A stretch of DNA of 64,000 nt from Streptomyces pluripotens (GCF_000802245.2 NZ_CP021080.1:1426001-1490000); one strand, 5' to 3'. Shown: positions 8,414-17,503, counted from the first letter of the stretch. The notes: generated from the sequence alone by a model not told the origin. Numbers and translations are program-made.

Positions 8414-8535
8414 CACATCGAGGTTACTTTGCCCCGATATCGTCTGGGGCAATTCAGGCATTCCATAGGGTGCTTGGACCCGGGCAGTGGACGTGGCCGT
8501 GCAATTCCGAATTCGTCTCGCTAAATTCGTGCCGC

Positions 8536-9054
8536 ATGACTGCCGCACCCGCAGACCTACTGATCGACCGACCGGCGGTGAGCGACGGAGCCGCGCTCTG
8601 GCGTCTCGCCAAGGACTCGAAAACCCTCGACCTGAACTCTTCGTACAGCTACCTGCTGTGGTGCCGGGACTTCGCCGGAACCTCGGTGGTGGCGCGTGGT
8701 GCGGACGGGGAGGCGGTCGGCTTCGTCACCGGTTACCTACGGCCGGACCGCCCCGGCACCCTGCTCATCTGGCAGGTGGCCGTGGACGCCGCCCACCGGG
8801 GCCACGGCATCGCCGCCGCACTGCTGGACGCGCTGACCGAACGGCTCGCCGACGAGCACGGCATCACTGACGTGGAGACGACCATCACACCCGGGAACAC
8901 CGCCTCGGAGCGCCTGTTCACCTCGTTCGCCGCCCGGCACCACGCGCGGCTCACCCGTGAGGTGCTGTTCCCCACGGACCTGTTCCCGGACGGCCCGCAC
9001 GACCCCGAAGTCCTGTACCGCATCGGCCCGCTGAACCCCTCCACCTCGCACTGA
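8536..9054 (+). CDS. ectA: L-2,4-diaminobutyrate N-gamma-acetyltransferase
   Basis: 172 aa from ATG 8536. GNAT fold: LLIWQVAVDAAHRGHGIAAALLDAL contains the acetyl-CoA pyrophosphate loop, and LNSSYSYLLWCRDFAGTSVVAR is the EctA-specific substrate region. It makes N-gamma-acetyl-diaminobutyrate, the second committed step of ectoine synthesis. No clear ribosome site precedes the ATG (the upstream bases are AAATTCGTGCCGC), so a leaderless or poorly led message, or the in-frame GTG at 8515, remains possible. First gene of ectABCD, 13 bases before ectB. Confidence 0.96.
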   Translation: MTAAPADLLIDRPAVSDGAALWRLAKDSKTLDLNSSYSYLLWCRDFAGTSVVARGADGEAVGFVTGYLRPDRPGTLLIWQVAVDAAHRGHGIAAALLDALTERLADEHGITDVETTITPGNTASERLFTSFAARHHARLTREVLFPTDLFPDGPHDPEVLYRIGPLNPSTSH

Positions 9055-9067
9055 GGAGCGATCAACC

Positions 9068-10339
9068 GTGACCATCACCCAGCCCGACCTCAGCGTCTTC
9101 GAGACACTTGAGTCCGAGGTGCGCAGCTACTGCCGCGGCTGGCCCACCGTCTTCGACCGTGCCCAGGGCAGCCGAATGTACGACGAGGACGGACACGCGT
9201 ACCTCGACTTCTTCGCCGGTGCCGGCTCACTCAACTACGGCCACAACAACCCGGTCCTCAAACGCGCACTGATCGACTATCTGTCCCGGGACGGGGTCAC
9301 CCACGGCCTGGACATGTCGACCACTGCCAAGCGGACGTTCCTGCAGACGTTCCAGGACCTGGTGCTGCGCCCGCGCGATCTGCCGTACAAGGTCATGTTC
9401 CCGGGGCCCACGGGCACCAACGCCGTGGAGTCCGCGCTGAAGCTGGCCCGGAAGGCGAAGGGCCGCGAGGCGATCGTTTCGTTCACGAACGCCTTCCACG
9501 GCATGTCCCTCGGCTCCCTCGCGGTCACCGGCAACGCCTTCAAACGGGCCGGCGCCGGCATCCCGCTGGTGCACGGCACGCCCATGCCGTTCGACAACTA
9601 CTTCGACGGCAGGGTCCCGGACTTCCTGTGGTTCGAGCGGCTGCTGGAGGACCAGGGCTCCGGCCTCAACAAGCCCGCGGCCGTGATCGTGGAGACCGTG
9701 CAGGGCGAGGGCGGCATCAACGTGGCCCGGCCCGAGTGGCTGCGCGCCCTCAAGGAACTGTGCGAGCGGCAGGACATGCTGCTGATCGTCGACGACATCC
9801 AGATGGGGTGCGGTCGCACGGGTGCCTTCTTCTCGTTCGAGGAGTCGGGCATCACTCCCGACATCGTCACCGTCTCCAAGTCCATCAGCGGGTACGGGCT
9901 GCCGATGTCGCTGTGCCTGTTCCGGCCCGAGCTGGACCTCTGGGAGCCCGGCGAGCACAACGGCACCTTCCGCGGCAACAACCCCGCGTTCGTCACCGCC
10001 ACCGCGGCCCTGGAGGCGTACTGGACCGACGGTTCGGCCATGGAGAAGCAGACCTGCGCCCGTGGCGAGCAGGTCGAGCAGGCGTTCATCTCCATCACCG
10101 AGGAGAACCTCGCCGACGTGCGGGAGTACCGCGGGCGCGGTCTGGTGTGGGGCCTGGAGTTCCACGCCAAGGACCGGGCCGCGCGGGTCGCGCAACGCGC
10201 CTTCGAACTCGGCCTGCTCATCGAGACGTCCGGCCCGGAGGGCGAGGTCGTCAAGCTGCTGCCCGCACTCACCATCACCCCCGACGAACTGGACGAGGGA
10301 CTGAGCATCCTCGCCCGTGCCGTCAGGGAAACCGCCTGA
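9068..10339 (+). CDS. ectB: L-2,4-diaminobutyrate--2-oxoglutarate transaminase
   Basis: 423 aa from GTG 9068 with GGAG 11 bases upstream. Class III aminotransferase that converts aspartate semialdehyde and glutamate to diaminobutyrate, the entry to ectoine synthesis. Visible marks: [15 protein letters not shown], the cofactor-phosphate region [31 protein letters not shown] with the conserved aspartate, and [13 protein letters not shown] with the Schiff-base lysine. Length and gene order match EctB. The supply of aspartate semialdehyde links it to the lysine pathway, of which dapA and dapD lie further right. Confidence 0.98.
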   Translation: MTITQPDLSVFETLESEVRSYCRGWPTVFDRAQGSRMYDEDGHAYLDFFAGAGSLNYGHNNPVLKRALIDYLSRDGVTHGLDMSTTAKRTFLQTFQDLVLRPRDLPYKVMFPGPTGTNAVESALKLARKAKGREAIVSFTNAFHGMSLGSLAVTGNAFKRAGAGIPLVHGTPMPFDNYFDGRVPDFLWFERLLEDQGSGLNKPAAVIVETVQGEGGINVARPEWLRALKELCERQDMLLIVDDIQMGCGRTGAFFSFEESGITPDIVTVSKSISGYGLPMSLCLFRPELDLWEPGEHNGTFRGNNPAFVTATAALEAYWTDGSAMEKQTCARGEQVEQAFISITEENLADVREYRGRGLVWGLEFHAKDRAARVAQRAFELGLLIETSGPEGEVVKLLPALTITPDELDEGLSILARAVRETA

Positions 10340-10376
10340 TCCACCCGTCCGAACCACCAGGAGGAAGCACAGCACC

Positions 10377-10781
10377 GTGATCGTCCGATCGTTCAAGGAC
10401 ATCGAAGGTACCGACCGGCACGTCAAGGCCAAGTCCGGGACCTGGGAGAGCAAGCGGATCGTCCTCGCCAAGGAGCGGGTCGGCTTCTCCCTGCACGAGA
10501 CCATCCTGTACGCCGGGACCGAGACGTCGATGTGGTACGCCAACCACATCGAGGCCGTCGTCTGCACCAAGGGCGAGGCCGAACTCACCGACCATGAGAC
10601 CGGGAAGACCTACACGGTCACCCCTGGCACCATGTACCTCCTCGACGGGCACGAGCGGCACACGCTGCGCGTCAAGGAGGACTTCCACTGCATCTGCGTG
10701 TTCAACCCGCCGGTGACCGGCCGGGAAGACCACGACGAGAACGGCGTCTACCCGCTGCTCACCGAGCCCGAGGAGGTGTGA
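10377..10781 (+). CDS. ectC: L-ectoine synthase
   Basis: 134 aa from GTG 10377, with GGAGGA about 11 bases upstream. Small cupin that cyclises N-gamma-acetyl-diaminobutyrate to ectoine. It begins [17 protein letters not shown], the EctC N-terminus, and carries the cupin segments [18 protein letters not shown] and [15 protein letters not shown] with metal-binding histidine and glutamate positions. The ATG-less start and 37-base spacing from ectB are normal for the operon. The stop codon TGA is 5 bases before the ectD start. Confidence 0.98.
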   Translation: MIVRSFKDIEGTDRHVKAKSGTWESKRIVLAKERVGFSLHETILYAGTETSMWYANHIEAVVCTKGEAELTDHETGKTYTVTPGTMYLLDGHERHTLRVKEDFHCICVFNPPVTGREDHDENGVYPLLTEPEEV

Positions 10782-10786
10782 CACAC

Positions 10787-11674
10787 ATGACCGCTGTCAC
10801 CGATCTGTACCCCAGCCGCGGCAGCAGCGAGGTGACCGTACCGCGCCAGGACCCGGTCGTCTGGGGTTCTCCCGACACTCCGGGCCCGATCCCGGCCGCC
10901 GACCTGCAGGGGTTCGAGCGCGATGGTTTCCTCTCCGTCGACCAACTGATCGCCCCGGACGAGGTCGAGGTCTACCGGCGTGAACTGGACCGTCTGGTCG
11001 ACGACCCGACGATCCGCGCGGACGAGCGCTCCATCGTGGAACCGAAGTCGAAGGAGATCCGCTCGGTCTTCGAAGTGCACAAGATCAGCGAAGTGTTCGC
11101 GAATCTGGTGCGTGATGAGCGGGTGGTCGGCCGGGCCCGACAGATCCTCGGCTCGGACGTGTACGTCCACCAGTCCCGGATCAACGTCAAGCCGGGCTTC
11201 GGCGCGAGCGGCTTCTACTGGCACTCGGACTTCGAGACCTGGCACGCCGAGGACGGCCTGCCCAACATGCGCACGGTGTCCGTCTCGATCGCGCTGACCG
11301 AGAACTACGACACCAATGGCGGCCTGATGATCATGCCGGGGTCGCACAAGACGTTCCTGGGCTGCGCCGGGGCCACGCCCAAGGACAACTACAAGAAGTC
11401 CCTGCAGATGCAGGACGCGGGCACGCCGTCGGACGAAGCACTGACCGAGCTGGCGGGCCAGCACGGCATCCGCCTGTTCACTGGCAAGGCCGGTTCGGCG
11501 ACCTGGTTCGACTGCAACTGCATGCACGGTTCCGGCGACAACATTACGCCGTTCCCGCGCAGCAACGTGTTCTTCGTGTTCAACAGCGTGGAGAACGCGG
11601 CGGTCGAGCCGTTCGCCGCGCCGATCCGCCGGCCGGACTTCATCGGCGCACGGGACTTCACCCCGATCCGGTGA
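10787..11674 (+). CDS. ectD: Ectoine 5-hydroxylase
   Basis: 295 aa from ATG 10787 with AGGAGG 10 bases upstream. Fe(II)/2-oxoglutarate dioxygenase that makes 5-hydroxyectoine. The iron triad is visible as HSD in FYWHSDFETWHAEDG and the distal histidine in NCMHGSGDNITPFPRSN; that last block with the SNVFFVFNS continuation is the EctD signature. Its presence means the strain should make both ectoine and the more protective hydroxyectoine. It ends the ect operon; the next gene is convergent. Confidence 0.98.
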   Translation: MTAVTDLYPSRGSSEVTVPRQDPVVWGSPDTPGPIPAADLQGFERDGFLSVDQLIAPDEVEVYRRELDRLVDDPTIRADERSIVEPKSKEIRSVFEVHKISEVFANLVRDERVVGRARQILGSDVYVHQSRINVKPGFGASGFYWHSDFETWHAEDGLPNMRTVSVSIALTENYDTNGGLMIMPGSHKTFLGCAGATPKDNYKKSLQMQDAGTPSDEALTELAGQHGIRLFTGKAGSATWFDCNCMHGSGDNITPFPRSNVFFVFNSVENAAVEPFAAPIRRPDFIGARDFTPIR

Positions 11675-11869
11675 ACCCACACCCCTGATGAACAGGTAAA
11701 ACACGGCCAAGGCCCGGACCCGTGACGGGCTGGGGGACGACACTTCCCCCGGCCCGCCGGCGCCCGGAAAAGCAGTCGGACCCGCCCCCGTCGTCCTGGA
11801 GCAGCCGGGCCCAGCCGCCCGGAGACCGGGCCGGAACCTCCTCCGTGCGCGGGGCCCGGCCCCCAGGTG

Positions 11870-12931
11870 TCAGTCGGCGAGCGCGTCCACCAGCCGGTCG
11901 ACGTCCGCGGTCGTGTTGTAGAGGTGGAAGGCGGCGCGGAGGTTGCCCTCCCGGTTGGAGACCTCGATACCGGCCTCGCTCAACCCGGCCTGCCGTGAGC
12001 CCAGTCCGGGCACCGACACGATCGCCGAGCCGGGGGCTGGCAACGGCTCGCGGCCGAGGGACTCCAGCCCCGCCCGGAAGCGGTCGGCGAGTCCCGTGGC
12101 GTGCGCATGCAGGGCAGACACCCCCAGTTCCTCGATCAATTCGAGGGAGCGGCGCAGCCCGGTATAGCTGAACAGGGCATGAGTGAGGTCGAACCGCCGT
12201 GCGGAGCGGGCGAGTTCGGCCACCGGGCCGTAGCAGCTCTCCCACGGCACCTCACCCGCGACCCACCCCGCGAGCACCGGAGTCAGTCCGCCGAAATCCT
12301 CCGGGACGGTGAGGAACGCCGCACCGTGCGGGCCGAGCAGCCACTTGTAGGCGACCGAGGCGGTGAAGTCATGGAGGTCCGCGTCCATGGGGAGCCAGCC
12401 GGCCGACTGGGAGAAGTCGACGTAGGTGCGCGCGCCGTGGTCGCGGGCGGCCTCGCGCAGGTCGCCAAGGTCGGCGATCCGGCCGTCGGCGGACTGGACG
12501 GCGCTGACTGCGACCAGTGCGGTGCCCGGGCGGACGGACTCGGCGACCCGCTCCAGCGGGACCGAGCGGACCTTGAGGTCACCACGGACATGGAAGGGAT
12601 TCAACACGGAGGTGAAGTCGCCTTCGACGGTGAGCACTTCGGCACCCGTGGGCAGTGAGGCGGCGATCACACCGGTGTGCGCGGCGACCGAGGCACCCGC
12701 TGCGACCCGAGTGGCCGGCACGCCCACAAGCCGGGCGTACGCCGCCCGGCAGCCCTCCACGTCCTCGTGCAAGGGGAGCAGCGGTCGGCCCTCGGCCCGC
12801 AGCAACGCCGCTTCCTGTAGCGCGGCGACGGTACGAACGGGCAGCAGGCCGTTGCTCGCAGTGTTGAGGTAGGTGTTCCGGGCGGTGAACTCGGTGCGGA
12901 TGAGGCTCTCGAACGACTCCGTGGTCTCCAT
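11870..12931 (-). CDS. Class V aminotransferase-family PLP enzyme
   Basis: 353 aa from ATG 12931 (an in-frame ATG at 12967 is possible; neither has a strong ribosome site). Class V fold as in cysteine desulfurase/kynureninase: YLNTASNGLLP, TVEGDFTSVLNPF, VSAVQSADGRIADL, TYVDFSQSAGWLP with the conserved aspartate, and SVAYKWLLGPHGAAFL with the Schiff-base lysine. There is no cysteine in a desulfurase position, so sulfur mobilisation is unlikely. EgtE-like C-S lyase activity is conceivable but no other egt gene is in view. The reaction is unassigned. Convergent with ectD. Confidence 0.85.
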   Translation of the reverse strand: METTESFESLIRTEFTARNTYLNTASNGLLPVRTVAALQEAALLRAEGRPLLPLHEDVEGCRAAYARLVGVPATRVAAGASVAAHTGVIAASLPTGAEVLTVEGDFTSVLNPFHVRGDLKVRSVPLERVAESVRPGTALVAVSAVQSADGRIADLGDLREAARDHGARTYVDFSQSAGWLPMDADLHDFTASVAYKWLLGPHGAAFLTVPEDFGGLTPVLAGWVAGEVPWESCYGPVAELARSARRFDLTHALFSYTGLRRSLELIEELGVSALHAHATGLADRFRAGLESLGREPLPAPGSAIVSVPGLGSRQAGLSEAGIEVSNREGNLRAAFHLYNTTADVDRLVDALAD

Positions 12932-13026
12932 GGGACCACTCTGCGGCCCCAGGAGGTTCCCGTCCATTGCGGTCTTCTGTATGGATCCGCTCAGCAATGC
13001 TTATACATCTGCGCCGCCTCGTGGGC

Positions 13027-13746
13027 TCAGCCCTGCTGCGGGACCGCGCACCCGTCCGGCCCGCAGGCATCGGCGGTCTCCTGACCCACTGGTGCCAGCG
13101 GGGAGCGCCTGCCCCAGGCCTGGGTCAGCGCCTGGGCGAAGACCTCGGCGGGCTGGGCGCCGGAGATGCCGTACGTGCGGTCGAGGACGAAGAATGGCAC
13201 GCCGGTGGCACCGAGCTGGGCGGCTTCGCGCTCGTCGGCGCGGACCTCGGCGGCGTACAGGTCCGGATCGGCCAGCACCGCGCGGACCCGGCCTGCCTCC
13301 AGTCCGGCCTCGACCGCCAGTTCCACGAGGCGTTCTTCGGCCTCGGCGAAGACGGACCGCTCTTCGGCGAAGTTGGCCCGGTAGAAGATCTGGATCAGCT
13401 CGTCCTGCCTGCCCTGCTCCTTGGCGAGGTGCAACAGGCGGTGCATGTCGAAGGTGTTGCCGTGGTCGCGGTCCCGGGTGCGGTAGTCCAGGCCTTCGGC
13501 GGCGGCCTGGGCGCCCAGGCTGTCCTCACCGGCCTGGGCCTGTTGCGGACTCATGCCGTACTTCCTGGTCAGCATGGTGATCACCGGCTGTACGTCGCCC
13601 TTGGCCCGCCCCGGGTCCAGTTCGAAGGAGCGGTGCTCCACCTCGACCTCATCGCGGTGCGGGAATGCAGCCAGCGCCTTCTCGAAGCGGGCCTTGCCCA
13701 CATAGCACCAGGGGCAGGCGATGTCGCTCCAGATCTCGACGCGCAT
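13027..13746 (-). CDS. FrnE-type DsbA family oxidoreductase
   Basis: 239 aa from ATG 13746, with GGAGAGAG upstream. It has no signal peptide, so the protein is cytoplasmic. MRVEIWSDIACPWCYVGKARFE gives the CPWC redox pair at residues 11 and 14. The helical insert (TRDRDHGNTFDMHRLLHLAKEQG) and GVPFFVLDRTYGISGAQP with the cis-proline are those of the FrnE/2-hydroxychromene-2-carboxylate isomerase-like group. It may act as a disulfide isomerase in oxidative stress. The last 20 residues carry another cysteine pair (ACGPDGC). Confidence 0.93.
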   Translation of the reverse strand: MRVEIWSDIACPWCYVGKARFEKALAAFPHRDEVEVEHRSFELDPGRAKGDVQPVITMLTRKYGMSPQQAQAGEDSLGAQAAAEGLDYRTRDRDHGNTFDMHRLLHLAKEQGRQDELIQIFYRANFAEERSVFAEAEERLVELAVEAGLEAGRVRAVLADPDLYAAEVRADEREAAQLGATGVPFFVLDRTYGISGAQPAEVFAQALTQAWGRRSPLAPVGQETADACGPDGCAVPQQG

Positions 13747-13823
13747 GTCTTCGGCTCTCTCCAGGTCGTACGGACACGGAGGATCTCTCCGCGACACGTA
13801 CGTGAACGTTCAAGCAGCCTCTG

Positions 13824-14297
13824 TCATTCCCCGGGCACGGAGAAGCGTAGAAACAGGTGGTGGTCACCCTCCGTGGGTGGGGTCCCGGGGTCGGGGATCC
13901 AGCCCTGGCGGGCGTAGAAGGCCTGGGCTCGCCTGTTGTTGACATGCACGTCGAGCACGGCCGCGAGCGCGCCGTCGGCCTGCCATTCCTCCACGCAGGC
14001 CGCGTGCAGGACCGTACCGATACCGGAACGCCAGCGGTCGGGGTCGACGTGGAACTGGAACAGCTTGACCGTTTCTGCAGAGGCTCCGTCCGGGGTGCGG
14101 AAGGAAGCGATGCCGACGATCCGGCCCTGCTCGACCGCGCACAGCACATGTCCGTCGGGGCGCTCGATGGAGCCGCGCCAGGCCTCGACCGAGTCGACGC
14201 CGGACTGCGGGACACCGTCCGGGTAGTACGTCGAACGGGCCCGGACGTGCAGATCTGCGATGACCTCGGCCTCGATGGGCAGGGCGGTGCGGACCAT
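13824..14297 (-). CDS. GNAT family N-acetyltransferase
   Basis: 157 aa from ATG 14297; the GTG at 14312 is an equally weak start and longer in-frame extensions run towards 14900 through unrelated sequence. The GNAT core is clear: VDPDRWRSGIGTVLHAACVEEW is the acetyl-CoA loop and DVHVNNRRAQAFYARQGW the motif B region. It begins IRTALPIEAEVIADLHVRA-like sequence typical of small-molecule acetyltransferases. Substrate unknown. It sits 77 bases before frnE on the same strand. Confidence 0.85.
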   Translation of the reverse strand: MVRTALPIEAEVIADLHVRARSTYYPDGVPQSGVDSVEAWRGSIERPDGHVLCAVEQGRIVGIASFRTPDGASAETVKLFQFHVDPDRWRSGIGTVLHAACVEEWQADGALAAVLDVHVNNRRAQAFYARQGWIPDPGTPPTEGDHHLFLRFSVPGE

Positions 14298-14494
14298 CAG
14301 AACATCGTTCACGCGTTCATTGATCACGTAACGAAGGACGGCGCGATACCGGCTCCGGTTCCGCCCCTGCCGAACCGGCCACGACTGGCGTCCGGGTTGA
14401 TCGCTGCCGGTCGGCCGGACGCCCTGTCGGGCGCCGCCAACGGCCGGGGCGAGCTGAGAGGTCGAGCCCGAGGGGCCAGGCTCACGCCATGGCG

Positions 14495-16024
14495 CTACCG
14501 CTCCAGAACTCCGTTCAGCCTGCGGGGAAGCCCGAGCGGATTGCCGTCGCGGAGTTCCTGCGGCAGCAACGCCTCGGGAGCGTTCTGGTAGACGACCGGC
14601 CTGAGCCACCGCTCGATGGCCGTGCCGCCCACGGAGGTCGACGTGGAGGTCGTCGCCGGGTACGGCCCACCGTGGTGCTGGGCCGGCGCCACGGCCACCC
14701 CCGTCGGCCAGCCGTTCACCAGCACACGCCCAGCCAGCGAGGTGAGCCCGGCCAGGATCTCCGCACCCCGGCCTCCTCCCGCGGCCTCCTGCGAGGACAG
14801 CTGAACCGTGGCGGTGAGGTTGCCCGGCATCCGTGACAGCACCGCCGTCATCTCGCCCTCGTCCTCGTACCGCACCACCACGGTGACGGGCCCGAAGCAC
14901 TCCTCCAGGAGCAGGTCGTGGGCTCCCCCGACCGCCAGTCTGCGCGCCGGCACGGTCAGGAAGCCCGCGCTGACCGTGTGCTCGCCACCAGCACCCGGCG
15001 TGACCGGTGACTCGACGCCTTCCAGGCGGGCGCGCTCCCGCACCCCCTCGACGAAGTGGTCCCGCATGCGGTGGTCCAGCAGTACTCCGGCCTCAGTGTC
15101 GCTGACCGCATCGGTCAGGGACTTCACCAGCCGGTCACCACTCCCGCCGGACGGCACCAGCACCAGGCCCGGTTTGACGCAGAACTGTCCGACCCCCAGA
15201 GTCATGGACCCGGCGAGCCCGGTGCCGATCTCCTCGGCCCGCTCGGCCGCCGCGGCCTCCGTGACGACGACGGGGTTCAGCGAACCCAGCTCCCCGTGGA
15301 ACGGAATCGGCGCCCGACGCGCGGCGGCCGCATCGAACAGGGCACGGCCACCCCGCACCGAACCGGTGAAGCCCGCGGCGGAGACCAGCGGGTGCCCGAT
15401 CAGTTCCACGCCCGCCTCGAAACCGTGCACAAGTCCGACCACCCCCTCGGGGATCCCGTGCCCGGCGGCGGCCCGACGCAGCACCTTGGCGACCAACTCG
15501 GACAGGGCCGGGTGATCGGGGTGGGCCTTGACCACGACCGGGCAGCCGGCGGCCAAGGCGCTCGCGGTGTCGCCACCGGCGACGGAGAAGGCGAAGGGGA
15601 AATTGGAGGCGGAGTAGACGGCGACGACACCGAGGGGGACCTTGCAGCGACGCAGGTCCGGGATGGGCGGTGTCGCGGTGTCGTCGGGGTGGTCGATGAT
15701 GACGTCGAGAAAGGCACCCTCATCAACGATGTCCGCGAAGGCCCGCAACTGGTACGTGGTGCGCGCCAGTTCACCGTTCAGCCGCACCGGGCCGAGCGCC
15801 GTCTCGGCATCGGCCGTCTCGACCAGACCGTTGCTGGCTGCCTCCAGGCCCGTCGCGGCAGAGCGCAGGAAGGCGGAGCGGACCACGCGGTCGGCGAGGG
15901 CGCCGCGCGCGGCGAGGGCCGCCCGGACCGCCGCGTCCACCTCGTGGACCGTGGCCTCTACCGCAACCTGCTCGCGCTGTTTCCCGGTGCGCGGGTCGAC
16001 ACTCCAGACTGGTGCTGCTGCCAC
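14495..16024 (-). CDS. Aldehyde dehydrogenase (NADP+), 2-oxoglutarate-semialdehyde dehydrogenase type
   Basis: 509 aa from GTG 16024; GGGAGG 7-8 bases upstream favours it over the in-frame GTG at 16051. Long type III KGSADH-like subfamily: PLGVVAVYSASNFPFAFS, KAHPDHPALSELVA, FTGSVRGGRALFDAAAARRAPIPF, ELGSLNPVVV (catalytic glutamate), and LGVGQFCVKPGLVLV (catalytic cysteine). Such enzymes oxidise 2-oxoglutarate semialdehyde at the end of aldarate, pentose or hydroxyproline breakdown. It is divergent from the IclR gene at 16217 with an operator-like palindrome between them, so it is probably that regulator's target. Confidence 0.93.
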   Translation of the reverse strand: MAAAPVWSVDPRTGKQREQVAVEATVHEVDAAVRAALAARGALADRVVRSAFLRSAATGLEAASNGLVETADAETALGPVRLNGELARTTYQLRAFADIVDEGAFLDVIIDHPDDTATPPIPDLRRCKVPLGVVAVYSASNFPFAFSVAGGDTASALAAGCPVVVKAHPDHPALSELVAKVLRRAAAGHGIPEGVVGLVHGFEAGVELIGHPLVSAAGFTGSVRGGRALFDAAAARRAPIPFHGELGSLNPVVVTEAAAAERAEEIGTGLAGSMTLGVGQFCVKPGLVLVPSGGSGDRLVKSLTDAVSDTEAGVLLDHRMRDHFVEGVRERARLEGVESPVTPGAGGEHTVSAGFLTVPARRLAVGGAHDLLLEECFGPVTVVVRYEDEGEMTAVLSRMPGNLTATVQLSSQEAAGGGRGAEILAGLTSLAGRVLVNGWPTGVAVAPAQHHGGPYPATTSTSTSVGGTAIERWLRPVVYQNAPEALLPQELRDGNPLGLPRRLNGVLER

Positions 16025-16106
16025 CGCGGGTCCCTCCCAGTAAGGCCGCACTTTCGAGGACTGTCCAGGTCACCCATCAGCACCTTGCCGACCAGGCGCG
16101 TTCGAT

Positions 16107-16120
16107 ATGCTGAACAGCAT
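16107..16120. promoter_or_regulatory. Operator-like inverted repeat ATGCTG-AA-CAGCAT
   Basis: Perfect 6-bp arms with a 2-base centre in the divergent promoter region between the aldehyde dehydrogenase and the IclR gene. IclR proteins commonly bind such short palindromes and control a divergent catabolic gene. Confidence 0.6.
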
Positions 16121-16168
16121 CTCTGGTGATGAATATGCCGCTCGGCGACTATATAGCTCAGGTCCTCG

Positions 16169-16211
16169 TCGAACGAAGGGGGCAAACGAAGGGGTCGAAC
16201 GAAGGGGGCAA
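16169..16211. repeat. 17-bp direct repeat upstream of the IclR gene
   Basis: TCGAACGAAGGGGGCAA occurs at 16169-16185 and again at 16195-16211 (period 26). The intervening bases ACGAAGGGG are themselves a partial copy. The second copy supplies GGGGG to the leader of the IclR gene at 16217. Confidence 0.9.
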
Positions 16212-16216
16212 GGGAG

Positions 16217-16990
16217 ATGACGGCAGGCGATTCGGGCGGCGGGGCTCGGGTCAAGTCCGCGGTACGGACCGTTGAACTGCTGGAATACTTTGCCGGCCGG
16301 CCCGGCATGCATTCCCTGGCAGCCGTCCAGGAGGCCGTGGGATACCCCAAGTCCAGCCTGTACATGCTCCTGCGCACACTCGTGGAACTGGGCTGGGTGG
16401 AAACGGACACCCCCGGCACGCGGTACGGCATCGGGGTACGGGCGTTGCTCGTGGGCACGTCGTACGTCGACGGCGACGAAGTGGTAGCCGCCGCACGCCC
16501 GACCCTGGACCGGCTCTCCGACGACACCACGGAGACCATCCATCTGGCCCGCATCGACGGCACCAACGTCGTCTACCTGGCCACCCGCCAGTCCCAGCAC
16601 CACCTGCGTCCCTTCACCCGTGTCGGGCGCCGGCTCCCCGTCCACTCCACCGCCCTCGGCAAAGCGATCCTGGCCACGTACAGCGATGAGCAGGTGCGCA
16701 CGCTCCTTCCGGAAACCCTGCCGTCGCTCACCGGGAACACCGCCACCGACCGCGAGAAGCTCATCGCAGAACTGCACCGGGTACGGGAACAGGGCCTCGC
16801 GGTCGACCACGAGGAGAACACGCTGGGGCTGCGCTGTTTCGGCGTGGCGATCCCGTACCGCACGCCCGCCCGCGACGCCGTCAGCTGCTCGGTCCCGGTG
16901 GCCCGGCTGACCCCCGCCCACGAGCAGATGATCAAGGGGGCGCTGTTCGACGCGCGGGACCGACTGACGATGGCGACTCGCAGGCTCTGA
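16217..16990 (+). CDS. IclR family transcriptional regulator
   Basis: 257 aa from ATG 16217 with AAGGGAG directly upstream. The N-terminal winged helix (residues about 12-70) reads VKSAVRTVELLEYFAGRPGMHS, then AVGYPKSSLYMLLRTLVELGW. The C-terminal IclR effector domain has LARIDGTNVVYLATR, LPVHSTALGKAILA and EENTLGLRCFGVAIPYR. Likely a repressor or activator of the divergent aldehyde dehydrogenase, responding to a sugar acid or aromatic acid. The effector is not deducible. Confidence 0.94.
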   Translation: MTAGDSGGGARVKSAVRTVELLEYFAGRPGMHSLAAVQEAVGYPKSSLYMLLRTLVELGWVETDTPGTRYGIGVRALLVGTSYVDGDEVVAAARPTLDRLSDDTTETIHLARIDGTNVVYLATRQSQHHLRPFTRVGRRLPVHSTALGKAILATYSDEQVRTLLPETLPSLTGNTATDREKLIAELHRVREQGLAVDHEENTLGLRCFGVAIPYRTPARDAVSCSVPVARLTPAHEQMIKGALFDARDRLTMATRRL

Positions 16991-17017
16991 GGGCTGCGGG
17001 CCGTAGGCTCTGACTCC

Positions 17018-17488
17018 ATGGAAATCGCGCTGCGAGCCGTACAGGATGACGATCTACCGCTGTTCTTCCGGCAGATGAGCGACCCGGTGGCGGTCCGGAT
17101 GGCCGCCTTCGGCACCCCGGACCCGGGCGACCGGGAGGCCTTCAACGCCCGGTGGAAACGTCTGCGGTCCTCCTCGGAGGTACTGCGCACCGTCCTGGTC
17201 GACGGGCGGGTGGCGGGCAGCGCGGCCGTCTACGGGGAGCCCGGCGAGCGCGAGGTGACGTACTGGATCGACCGCGGGTACTGGGGCCAGGGCGTGGCGA
17301 CCGCAGCCCTGCGGGCCCTGCTCGCCGAGACACCCGAACGGCCGCTGTACGCGCGGGCGGCGGCCGACAACGCCGCCTCACTGCGGGTGCTGGCCACGTG
17401 CGGGTTCCGTGAGACGGCCCGGGCGCACGGATACGCGCACGGTCGTGGCCAGGAGATCGAGGAGGTCGTCCTGGTCCTGGAGGACTGA
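17018..17488 (+). CDS. GNAT family N-acetyltransferase (RimJ/RimL-like)
   Basis: 156 aa from ATG 17018. It begins MEIALRAVQDDDLPLFFRQMSDP, has VTYWIDRGYWGQGVATAALRALL as the acetyl-CoA binding motif and ARAAADNAASLRVLATCGFRE as motif B, all as in the acetyltransferase_3 group that modifies small molecules or N-terminal amines. It follows the IclR gene by 27 bases but need not share its role. A 7-bp stem hairpin follows the stop. Confidence 0.9.
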   Translation: MEIALRAVQDDDLPLFFRQMSDPVAVRMAAFGTPDPGDREAFNARWKRLRSSSEVLRTVLVDGRVAGSAAVYGEPGEREVTYWIDRGYWGQGVATAALRALLAETPERPLYARAAADNAASLRVLATCGFRETARAHGYAHGRGQEIEEVVLVLED

Positions 17489-17503
17489 GCCTGCACCACA
17501 GCG

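Larger units (their letters stand above)
7684..8535. other. 852-base intergenic region between amino-acid importer and ectABCD
   Basis: No convincing coding sequence on either strand. From left to right it holds the ribosome site of the leftward binding protein, a GC-rich stretch, a 20-bp tandem duplication (8031-8070), and from about 8235 an AT-rich stretch with six AATTC motifs (two inside GAATTC palindromes). It also holds three GTTTCC direct repeats (8372-8397), a 15-bp palindrome (8399-8413), and TATCGT and TAGGGT as possible -10 elements before ectA. It probably contains the osmotic control region of ectABCD and the divergent importer promoter. Confidence 0.75.

Noticed and set aside
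11675..11869. Terminator between ectD and the class V aminotransferase
   Set aside because: Several short GC-rich inverted repeats exist (for example GCCCG/CGGGC near 11712-11731), but none has a stem long enough to call.
11870..12931. Ergothioneine EgtE assignment for the class V aminotransferase-like protein
   Set aside because: Size and fold would fit, but no egtA-D gene is in the window and the family is broad. Left without a named reaction.
16169..16211. Direct repeats as a small CRISPR or attachment site
   Set aside because: Only two copies separated by 9 bases, no leader or cas genes, and no integrase or tRNA nearby.
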